A program made the position numbers and the translations under genes. A stretch of DNA of 64,000 nucleotides from Micropterix aruncella (lineage: Eukaryota; Arthropoda; Insecta; Lepidoptera; Micropterigidae): assembly GCA_944548615.1 (NCBI GenBank), contig OX155961.1, positions 29,680,770 to 29,744,769 on the forward strand, written 5' to 3'. The notes under the pieces are model-generated. The model was not told the origin of the DNA and ran no database searches. It saw only the letters and a list, made by a program, of their open reading frames with translations. The first letter of the stretch is position 1. Each line of letters starts with the position of its first letter. Positions 44,501 to 53,398 of this stretch are shown here, one piece after another.

Positions 44501-47500
44501 CTACAGCCACTTATTACGTGCTTCGATATTGCCGGATCTTTGGAATTGCACAGAATCGAATTTTTGGTTATTCTGGAGTTGGCGTAGAGCAGAGAGGGCA
44601 GTTTAAGCGCTAGCCCAAAATTTTGTTTGGACCTGAAGAGAGTCGAGGGGTCAGCTGGTTTGGCTAAGGACAGCCAGGATTTTAAACTAGCTGTCACCAG
44701 TGCATCTAGACGGGACAGTTGGGTTTTGGTAAAATCGTAAATAAGAAAGGGCCATGACAAATGTGACGTATAAAAATATATACAAAACGAAAAAATATAT
44801 ACAAACGTAATAAAAATATATACAAAACGAAAACTAAACAACTGATGACCTACATTACACCCTCCATCCGTGTGAGTTGATTGCAGCCCTTCCACCCACT
44901 TTGCTTCGCATCTCTGATGCGACAAGTAAAACCAACCACTATCGTCATCTATTGCCGTATATAACTTTTTACCCAAAACGAATTAAGAAGAGCTGTCATA
45001 TAGGTAATTATGATACATACAAAGATCTTGCCATATGACATGGTTTATTGTAATTAAAGGGGGGGGGGGGGGCAAAGAGTGGCATTCTTCTTTGGCGTTA
45101 TGAAATGTATTACTTCCTGACTTGACGCAGTGAATGAACATGTCTTGCCAAAGGGATGAACATGTCCTTAAGATAAATGGGGTATAAGGGATTGTTTATT
45201 ACATTATAGAGCATGGAAAGTATATGTAAGTTTCTGTGCACGCAAATACGAAAACACTGTAGACTATTACAATAGGAGGAAACAACAAGTACGACTGAAA
45301 GTACTCTGCTTGACAACATTAGATGAGCGTAGGCAGCAAGATGTAATAGAAACCTTCAAAATGCTTCACGGTTATTATAGTGTACCCAACCTTGAGAACA
45401 TGTGTACTATGAATACCAACAAGCAACTGCGTGGACACTCGTTGAAGTTGAATAAGGCAATTACAGCATCGAACCCCAGAAAAAACTTTTCGACAAAATC
45501 GTGTAGCGGATACTTGGAATGCATTGCCAGAGAAAGTGATCAAATAAGATTTTAAAACAATAGACAGTTTTCTTAGTGCAAATCAGTCACAAGTTTAAAA
45601 ACAAGTGCATGTGATATACACCTATTAGCCTTACGCTGCTAGTTTATTATATATAAATAAAATACAAATAAAATACAAACGGAGCTGCCATGGAATTCAC
45701 CGACCGAAGTCCGGCCCATCATATAGTGTTATTACTCTTCTGGGTGGGTGAGCAGTAGATTTCGGACTAACGCCCGGTTTTGGTAGGTTTAGGACAGCTG
45801 TCTTGCCACATGTGAGCGTTCACCTCACCACCCATTCACTCCCCCTTCGAAGCTAGAATTTGAGATGCGAAAATTGCAGGTTTAGATAATTTTTCTAAGG
45901 GATTATTTTTCTGGAGAAACCAAGATCTTTAAAAAGGTGAACTACTTCCACCGCGTGAAGGTGAACAGTGAAGCTGTTCCGGGTGACGGCTTTTGCGAGA
46001 TGACGGTATTTATTTAATTTGTACTCGTGGTCTTTTGATATATTTGATTCCCATGGAACATCTAATTCTACGATAAGGAGGGCCATCTTCCGAGATAGAT
46101 AGTAAAGAGTTATATCTGGATGCAGGGCTGTGCATCCGAGACTTTCAGGGAATTTATACTGCTTAGAGACCGAATCGACCTCCAGAATCCAATCTGAAGC
46201 TTTCTCGATTATTGAGAAAGGTTTTGTAGTGAAATGTTGTTATGCCTTTGGAGCCATCCCACACAAACTGTATTGGGGGTTTGGAGGGTATTGTCAAACG
46301 CTTGTTGGCACGAGCCACTGAGGCTAATTACCTCGCGAATAACAGCAAGGACTTTGTTGTGGCGGTAGTGTACCGTCCTTGATCTAAGGCCACCTTGCAG
46401 CCAGCTAGAATATGTCTAGCTGTGCAAGGGGTATTGCTACAAAGGGGGCATGAACTATCCTGGGTATAGCTCCAACGAGCGAGGTTACTGGGGTCTGGAA
46501 GCGTATGCTGAAAGGCATTTAAATAAAATTTCAGCATCTCTGGTGTCCAGTCATACAACATTACTTTCCAGTGCATTGGAGGAGGAATGCAAAATCCAAT
46601 TGTTGTCCAATCATTCTGGCATTGAAGGCCAATAGCGATCAAATATAATAATGATCAAATATGTATCTTATGCATAGATTTTGTAGTCTTTCTAATTTAT
46701 TTACATGGCTTCGTTGACATCTAGGTAATTGACGTCGGCATAATCCAGAACAGGCAACAGCAATGTTCGAACAGAAATCTTTGTTTTAATCGGCAAAAGT
46801 TTCTGAAATCTTCAGGGGCTATAAAAACCGGAGAAGATTTGTTTACTTGTTTCACTGATCTCGCCCTACAGACACTGCTGAAGGAAACTGTACAAATAAT
46901 CATACCTTGATGTCCAAAAACAAATTTGTAATCAATTTTGTTCAACTCGCTTTGACAAATGGCAAGTCATCGCCCAATAATTTATAATCAATCATTTTAT
47001 GAACTCAAGTAATGCAGGTAAATGCTTCTAAATGTGTTAGAATATCATCTCAGGGTTCGGTTCATTCTTCTTTGTAAGTGAATCAATAACCTAACATTCT
47101 GTGACTGGTCAGTGTGTGTGAATGTGATGTAAAGCACTCCAAATGGCCTTGACCTATTATCATATGATACAGACACAGAGGTCATACATGGGTCAGATAC
47201 AGAGGTCATACATGGGTCTTCAGCGATTCTATCGAGCGATCGACTTTCAAACGGAAATTACACATAGATTATATGTGCTAAATGAAAGAAATACACATAT
47301 ATACTTAAAATGGCCATTTGGAGCATTTCTCAAATCAAAAGAGGAAGCCCGGTTCGACAAAAAATATTTTAAATACAGCAAATAGGTTTTGTCTGCCGCC
47401 ACGGGCAAATTCTAAATCATGGAAGAAATGACCACAGATTACTTTTCGACCACATACGATGATCCAATGCGGCTCCATACGTACAGCCCTCTTTTGAGCA

Positions 47501-50500
47501 TTCTACCTCCGCATCTGCGTACGGTAGCTTTCGCCTCTCAATCTCCATCTCTAGTAGATTCACACTCAGTCACAGAGAAAACCGTCAGGCTCTACTCGGG
47601 TCCCGATCGTATTCCTTACAAAGTGTAAAAAAGTGCTTCTATCTTCTTCAATACTTAGGGTTCGTCTTCGGACATATATGGATATAGCGGTGTAGACCCA
47701 CAGAACTTCAGCTGAGCGATAGTCATCTTAATCCCGAAGATCCCAGAAGGGACCAAAGGACGCTCGATCCATTGCTCTGACAGATATTGTGGCCAAAATC
47801 TTTTTGGCAGAGTCCACATGAGGATGAGCAAATTCATGCACCGGAATGAGTACCTTGGAGTGTCACTGCAAAAAGGCTTCATGCGTGGCGTCTCAGGCTG
47901 CCTCAAGCACAATTCTCTCCTGGCTGCTGCCATCAAGGTCGCGAGACAGCACAAACGCCAAATCAAAATATGCTAGCTCGACCTAGAGAACGCCTTTGGG
48001 TCAATCCGAAACAGTCTCCTACACTTTGCACTGCGGTGGCACAACTTCCCACCTGTGGTACATGACATTGTAGCCCCCAACTACAAATATCTGACATTCC
48101 ATGTCAAAACGCAGAATGGACTACCCGCTCTATATCATATCTAATTGGCCTATTCCAGGGCTGTTGCCTCTCTCTGGTAATATTGTACCTACAATTTATA
48201 GAAATGTAGGCTATATGTACCTACATTTCTATAAATTAGTATCCCTTGTTTCAGTATTGTGCCGTCTTATACATGTAACTGTGCATGTGAAACTAACTTA
48301 GATGCCCTCCGAAAACGACTTGGCAGAAAAGCACCGACTATCGGTGATTGCCATAAAGCAACATATTGAGTTGTCAACCACAACGGGCGAACCCGTCACC
48401 GCAGGACGTTTTAACGATTGTTCGTTCTATCGACCGTGCAGTGAGCGTAGAAGACTTGGGACATAACAATCCACCGTCAAGCTACGCCACAACCCGTTAG
48501 AGTCCAACGCCTTACCGCGAGTAGCCAGGTATGTTACCTGGCGGGCGGCACTCGCGCCCTAACTACCAATTTTGACCAGATTTCTCCGGTCTCTCGAATA
48601 GTTCCGAGTTCGAGGTCGCTTGCGCGGTCCTCTCCCTTACGAAGCGGTGAAACGGAGTGAACCGAATCTATCGCGGACCAAGGCGTCCTTTGCCCGACTC
48701 TGAACCGGGATCGGATGGCCAATGGTCATTTCAAGAGCAGTCGCCGTAAGGTTGACAACTACCCGCGCTCTATAGGAAACAATACAGTTCCCAGACTCCC
48801 CCCGATTGTTAGTCGGAGAGCACAATCGATTGGCTTGCGCCGCTCGGTGCGCAGACCGTCCAGGAGCGCCAGAGGATTGATTCCCAGGGGAGACTGGTTG
48901 ACCCAGTGTCCTACCCAGGCTCCGCACCCCATGCGTGGAGGCCATCGGATGGGTGTTGACCCGTGAGTGTGACCGACCCTGAAACAGAATGGGTCTTCGT
49001 GGCCAACTCAGCAAGGGCCCATTAGCTCCCTTGCTGCCATAAAGCAACAAGAAGAAGAAGAATATTGTTTTCAATATCCTGCTAGAAAGCCTGACCCAGT
49101 TCGACAAGTGGGGTTACCGTTTTAAAACAGACGGCCAGTACACCACGTCGTGCCTCGCTTTTGCCGACGACCTAACCTTCATCACCAGAAGCCTCAAGCA
49201 GCTAGAAAGTTGAGCTGTTCAGTGACTGGTGAGCTTATATAAAGGTAATGCCCTCCAAATGTTTTTGCCTTGGAATCGCCTGTATAGGCACAACATTTAC
49301 TTCACATGACCCCGATTTGGTCTGTAAGGGCTCTAATATCTCCTTTATTGGCCCAAATAATCATTTTAAAATCCTCAGCAGGAAAATCACCCATCAGGGT
49401 TAAGACCTCTCTGCCAATCATGTAGTAAAGCATTTCAGTAGTTGCCTGAAAAAAAAATGCCTTACTAATTTCTGGCCCACGAAAGGCATGGATCTATGAC
49501 AACTACCTAACTTCTCATTTGTCATGACCCTTTCTTATTTACGATTTTACCAAAACACAAATGTCCTGTCTAGATGGTAGCAAATGGTTTAGTGCAGTTT
49601 GGGCCATAAGGTCCATTGTGTACTCGGGTCGGCCCAACTTTCGATTCGGCTCCTATTCAGTAGCCTCCTAGAGTGAGGGACTACCCCGGGAAGATATCCT
49701 GCCAAAACTGGTAGCCAGGGGGCGAGGTGGCCTGCAGGGTTACCTTCCTATTGCCTCGCCACAAGGCGTCGGACTCTGGTGGGTTCGTGGCTTTGCTGGA
49801 TGGTAGGTTTGTATCGTCCCTAAGTCTTCTACGCTCACTCCACGAGAGGCAGAACGATCATTATCGTTAAAACTTCCTGAGGTGACGGGTTCACCCGTTG
49901 TAATCGACACCTCCAAGTGTCCTGTCTAGATACCCTAGTGACAGCTAGTTTAAAATTCTGGCTCTCCTTAGCCAAACCTCGACTCTCGACTCTCTTCATG
50001 TCGAAACACAATTTTGGACTAGCTCTAAAACTGCCCTCTCTGCTCTATGCCACCTCCAGAATAACCAATAATTGACTGGCAGGCTCCTTACTTTTCCACC
50101 AGCAAATGACATACTTTCATTGCTTCTTGAACTAATCGTCAATTTTGCCATTGGTTAATTGCCATCCTAATGCCAAGAGTGGGCTGTTGTAAACAAAATG
50201 TGTAAATAAGTTGTTGTAAAACAGTTGTTGTAAACAGTCTTTGTAAACAGGTTGTAAACAAGTCCTGAACAAAATCCTCCCCTTTCGGGCCAAATATCAA
50301 ATATATGGTCAAAAAGTTAAATATTCTTACCTCGTTTCGGTTTAGGAAACGTATCGTGCAGTATAAACACAACCTTATCGACAAAATGACTGATATTGGC
50401 CGCATCGATTCCTCTCACAAAGACTTCCCAGTCATGCGTGAAGCCCTCGGGAGTACGCTTCGTCCTGACGGAGGCTTCGTGGCCGATTTCAAAGCACACC

Positions 50501-50511
50501 CGCACCGCCAT
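39474..50511 (-). CDS. ear: ENL/AF9 orthologue, YEATS-domain elongation factor (2 exons)
   Basis: The exons are 50511-50331 and 41584-39474; GT-AG, phase 1, 763 residues. The YEATS domain covers ~1-125: [49 protein letters not shown], then [13 protein letters not shown] long Lys/Ser/Glu-rich disordered linker follows. The C-terminal ANC1-homology domain (~685-763) contains [14 protein letters not shown] and [10 protein letters not shown]. Family knowledge: ENL/AF9 reads acylated histone lysines through YEATS and recruits P-TEFb/AF4 or DOT1L through the AHD, acting in the nucleus on transcription elongation. Pocket residues equivalent to AF9 F28, H56, F59 and Y78 are present (F24, H52, F55, Y74); S58 is Thr54. 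The 8.7-kb intron is filled with retroelements. Confidence 0.93.
41585..41881 (-). other. ear intron, first part
   Basis: AT-rich intronic sequence directly next to the exon 2 acceptor; nothing recognised beyond a CATCATCAT microsatellite near 41655. Confidence 0.4.
41882..42816. mobile_element. Possible TIR element in ear intron
   Basis: TTCACAGTCGATACTTAAG (41882-41900) and the inverted form CTAAGGTATCAACTGTGAA (42798-42816) match at 16 of 19 positions. Related ACTTAAGTA motifs occur inside both ends. The flanks CAGCCTTA and CAGCTGTA could be a decayed 8-base TSD. No transposase is present. Confidence 0.4.
43325..44760 (-). mobile_element. Non-LTR retrotransposon C-terminus with restriction-like endonuclease
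   Basis: The minus strand is open for about 425 codons to TGA at 43482-43480. It contains a CCHC knuckle [18 protein letters not shown] (~44095-44150) followed by [12 protein letters not shown] restriction-like endonuclease core follows: [11 protein letters not shown] (D at 43810-43812), then IVELTVPWE. This arrangement (RT, CCHC, PD-(D/E)XK-like) defines the RLE group of LINEs (R2, R4, NeSL, Utopia and relatives); the clade is not resolved here. The 3' UTR ends CCATGGCAGCTCCGTTTGTA. The RT is absent from this copy. Upstream in-frame residues to 44976 ([18 protein letters not shown]) are probably separate sequence. Confidence 0.85.
44761..45284. other. ear intron: microsatellite and unassigned sequence
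   Basis: TATATACAAAACGAAAA-type repeats occupy 44770-44835. A minus-strand open stretch (44840-44976) reads [20 protein letters not shown] and is unassigned. A G run of about 13 occurs at 45060-45072. Nothing else is called. Confidence 0.4.
45285..45650 (+). mobile_element. CR1/Jockey-type LINE 3' fragment
   Basis: It is homologous to 34900-35270: [54 protein letters not shown], with a frameshift in the following WN region. It lies in the ear intron in opposite orientation to the gene. Confidence 0.8.
45668..46640 (-). mobile_element. RLE-type LINE, degraded 3' copy
   Basis: It is collinear with 43325-44400 on the same strand, with several small deletions and frameshifts. It retains [18 protein letters not shown] and the 3' UTR. 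The RPD site reads LHPDI-like, so the endonuclease is degraded. Confidence 0.85.
46690..46800 (-). mobile_element. LINE fragment
   Basis: The minus strand reads [18 protein letters not shown], matching the LINE at 55375-57916 (LPIINYADVAYLDANEE). The continuation to 46945 is open but unassigned. Confidence 0.5.
48187..49060 (+). mobile_element. Nested retroelement 3' fragment with (AAG)n tail
   Basis: It is flanked by an 8-base duplication AATATTGT (48179-48186 and 49061-49068). It carries a hairpin at 48193-48237 and a LINE-like 3' end (CCCTCCGAAAACGACTTGGC, CCGACTATCGGTGATTGCC) finishing in AAGAAGAAG. It is itself interrupted by a family A element. Confidence 0.7.
48364..49034 (-). mobile_element. 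Family A repeat, full-length-like, 15-bp TSD
   Basis: A perfect 15-base duplication TGCCATAAAGCAACA flanks it (48349-48363, 49035-49049). In minus orientation it begins GCAAGGGAGCTAATGGGCCC and ends with the hairpin ACGGGTTCGCCCGT followed by GTTGACAACTCAATA. It is 671 bases with no coding potential. Confidence 0.9.
49576..49917 (+). mobile_element. Family A repeat, 14-bp TSD
   Basis: It is flanked by TGTCCTGTCTAGAT (49562-49575, 49918-49931). The start region CAGTTTGGGCCATAAGG matches the copy at 21026 and the middle is deleted. The 3' end has AACTTCCTGAGGTGACGGGT, TCACCCGTTG and TAATCGACACCTCCAAG. Confidence 0.88.
50081..50330 (-). other. ear intron, 5' part
   Basis: TGTAAACA/GTTGTAAA-type short repeats occupy 50185-50265. 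The ear exon 1 donor follows at 50329-50330 (minus strand). Confidence 0.5.
50331..50511 (-). CDS. ear: ear exon 1 (YEATS N-terminal half)
   Basis: It opens with [20 protein letters not shown] and ends PKPKR plus one base, with donor G|GTAAGAATA. The length from Met to HDW matches AF9/ENL, supporting this start. Joined to exon 2 it gives [20 protein letters not shown]. Confidence 0.93.
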
Positions 50512-51065
50512 TCTAAAACATCAAAGAAAGCACCATAAAAATATAATGAATAATATTTATAAAAATATAATAATAATTAGTTTATTAATGATTTAATTTT
50601 TTTAAATTGTATATTATTATTTTTTATTTTATAGTTTACAGATTAGACTTTTATTATATTTTATATTTTCATATATTTGATTATTTATTTTATTTTTTAT
50701 TTTGACATATTTTCATATTTTTAATAACACTTTTTCAAGATAATTTTGGAAATATAATTCAGATAATTTGAAATACTTTTGACTATTTCAAATTAATTCT
50801 TGAATTTTAATTCCTAAATGTATATTTTATAATATTTCTTGATTTTTAAAATATTTAAGTACCTAATTCAATTTCTTTTGGTTTTTATATAAATTATAAC
50901 TGAGCGTGTGCAGAGAAAAAATAATTTTCTGGTACGCCTGCCTTACTACAGGACTAGGCCTAATTAGGCGGCGTTGAAGTTGATGCTTCAGTCTGTTTTT
51001 TTTTTTGTTACTGGTCCAAACACGAATATTTTGTTATGTTACAGTAATGTGTATCTCGAGCTTTA
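50512..51065. other. AT-rich region upstream of ear
   Basis: Very AT-rich; no promoter motif or additional exon of ear is recognised. The ear 5' UTR may continue here. Confidence 0.35.
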
Positions 51066-51800
51066 ACTAAATAAATATAAAAATTACAAATGGAACTGTC
51101 AAGGAACTCACCGACTGGAGTCGGATCCATCTTATTATTATACGCGTCTAATGGATAAACGGTGGACCTCAGTCTTACCCCCTCTCTTTAAAACCATAGG
51201 ATACGTGATGTGAAAGTTATAGTTTTACATTATTTTATGAAGTATATAAATAACAGATACAAACAAAGCTGCCATGGAATTCACCGACCGGAATCGGGCC
51301 CATCATAATATTATTATTACACTTCTGGGTAGAGAGCAGTGGACTTCAGACTAACGACCGGCTGTGGTAGGTATAGGACAGCTGTCTTCCACATATTAGT
51401 ATACACCTTGTCACCCATTCACTCCCTCTTCAAAGCAATAGAATTTGAGATGCGGAAATTGAAGTTTTAGATATTTTTGGTAAGGAGTTGATTATTTTCC
51501 TGGAGAGCCAACTTCCGCCACGTGAAGGTGAACAGTGAAGCCATTCCGGGTGACGGCGTTTGCAAAATCATGGTATTTATTTAATTTGTACTCGTAGTCT
51601 TTTGGGATATTTCATTCCAATGGAACAGTAAATTCGACAATATATCTTCCTGGAGAGGTCAAGATCTTCAAAGAGATGAAACAGGGATTCGGCTAGCTGG
51701 CCGCAAGCGTCAACTTTTATTGCGCAAATGCGAACAGTGAAATCTGCTGGTGCTTTTGCTATGCCTAATCCGATAAGGAACTTGTCTTGTATTAGAAGAT
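51066..51800 (-). mobile_element. RLE-type LINE 3' fragments, at least two
   Basis: A short 3'-end copy (51066-51240: GGAACTCACCGACTGGAGTC) is followed by a longer one from 51243 (GCCATGGAATTCACCGACCG) that carries the C-terminal protein region to ~51640. A further partial block (AGATCTTCAAAGAGATGAAA) then repeats part of it. All are frameshifted. Confidence 0.75.
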
Positions 51801-52085
51801 GCTATTTTCTAATACAAATGTCTAATAAATAAACAGAAGATACATCTCCCCTTATCAGTACGTCTATTTTGAAATTGGGACGAATATAACCCAGAATTTG
51901 CCCCTTTTTACCTAGAACTTACTCAAATAATACTAACCTATCGCAATATAGGTGTTTATGAATTGTTTTTTTTCCGTCTACCGAATCATAGGTGCTGGAC
52001 GCTTCTTTAAACGCCTATATCTCACTTATTTATAGAGATAGAGCATATATTTATTACAGATTCGGAATCAGTGTGGTGAATAGAG

Positions 52086-52877
52086 AGGTGTCATTAAAAC
52101 ATTTATAATGTAGACGAGTTTGATAAACTGTATGAATACTCATTGAAATACGTTCAATAACAAAAAGGCAAGCAAGAAATCCAAAAGTGATTTTCGATCC
52201 GAAAAGAACGCTTTCAGGTATCAAAAATTTCAGCTTTCAGAAATAGTTGCATAGTTTCTCCGCTTCCTCCCATTTCTTCGTTCCGCTTTGAGCACAACGG
52301 CGACGCAAAAATCGTAATAAACATTTCAGTTTTAGAGGGAAACCGATATCAAGAGCTAGCGAGAATGTTTACATACGCGGAGCGCAGCGGCGCTGGCCAA
52401 CATACGACTATTTCATGAGAGAAACACCAAACTTACTTTTGAAACCTTTTGCCGACGTTCAATCTACGTTTTTATCACACAATAAATACATAATTATCCG
52501 GATATCTTCCGCAGAAACGCAGAATATTCGACTTTATTTTGATCGGCCATGACAATCCTCGCCATGTATGATAAAAAAACTACTTATTTTTAGGGAGGCG
52601 GGAAGAAAATAAAACGAAAATTCCAACAAAATGATAAATCGAAATAATTACATTTTATTTATGATGTTATACATTTAGCCCAAATAAAATACTAATAACA
52701 AATTATATTCACAAATATGTAAAAACCATAACTTTAATAATATAGAAGACATTCCGTTTCGCTAGAAGCAACAGCATGTCCATCTTTAATTACCGGTATT
52801 TTTACGTTTTATTTCAAACCATTCATACACATCAGCAACATTTTCCTAGATTTCATACTTTTCCTATTTTTATGATC
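52086..52877. other. Region between divergent ear and TTLL6
   Basis: 52260-52420 is less AT-rich and CpG-containing (ACGCGGAGCGCAGCGGCGCT) and is the best candidate for a promoter here. 52620-52860 is AT-rich without recognised features. Confidence 0.3.
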
Positions 52878-53030
52878 TTATCCGAACCAAGAAAGCATTT
52901 TTTTGACAAACAATATTCCTTCTGCGAATGAATGAACTTCTAATGTTTTCTTAAATTCTGTTCCTATGTTCGAAAACAATCGAATGACAGTTGAATGAGA
53001 AGATCTCGTAATGGCCGTCGCCCACGGATT
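52878..53030 (-). pseudogene. Short coding remnant ending in a stop
   Basis: The minus strand is open for 50 codons ending in TAA at 52880-52878. It reads NPWATAITRSSHSTVIRLFS, then a middle part, then SFAEGILFVKKMLSWFG. It has the look of a real protein C-terminus (amphipathic, little low complexity) but no Met and no recognised family. A transposase tail or stray 3' exon is possible. Confidence 0.25.
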
Positions 53031-53099
53031 TCAAAATTTAAACCCTTTTGAATATTTTACTGTTTACACCTAATTTATACGATTTTTAACGATACGACG

Positions 53100-53398
53100 A
53101 TGTACACGGGCGACCATTTGAATTGTGACGGCGAGGATCGCCCCGTAAAGCAGGCAAAACCGAAAGAATTTACGCGCAGGAAGAAAAAAGGCAAGAGATC
53201 CGCAATAACAATTTGCCTAACAAACTGTCGCTATGAAGCCGTGCGAAGGGTGGCCTCTCTCTTCGGCATGAAAGAGGTGAGCGAGGAAGATTGCTGGAAT
53301 GTCTATTGGACGGATGTAAGCCTCTCTTTGGAAAAAGTGAAGGACATGAAGAGATTTCAAAGGATCAACCATTTCCCTGGAATGCTGGAGATTTGCAG
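53100..53398 (+). CDS. TTLL6: TTLL6-like exon 1
   Basis: The ATG at 53100 opens MYTGDHLNCDGEDRPVKQAK and the donor is TGCAG|GTATTG. Upstream coding exons cannot be excluded, but the N-terminus has the usual length before the ITICLTNCRYE block. Confidence 0.85.

Larger units (their letters stand above)
47325..50080 (+). mobile_element. RLE-type LINE with RT core, split by two nested insertions
   Basis: In order: [17 protein letters not shown] (47332), RT segments [20 protein letters not shown] and [20 protein letters not shown] (~47900-48030), [10 protein letters not shown] (~48145), an insertion 48187-49060, then [20 protein letters not shown] and the catalytic [13 protein letters not shown] (~49150). 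RT thumb sequence follows to 49500, then a second insertion 49576-49917, and [10 protein letters not shown] and [14 protein letters not shown] (to ~50070). Multiple stops and frameshifts make it inactive. It supplies the RT part missing from the 43-kb copy. Confidence 0.8.

Noticed and set aside
44761..44976. N-terminal extension of the RLE-LINE frame ([18 protein letters not shown]...)
   Set aside because: It runs through a TATATACAAAACG microsatellite and is absent from the other LINE copies, so it is probably chance read-through from unrelated sequence.
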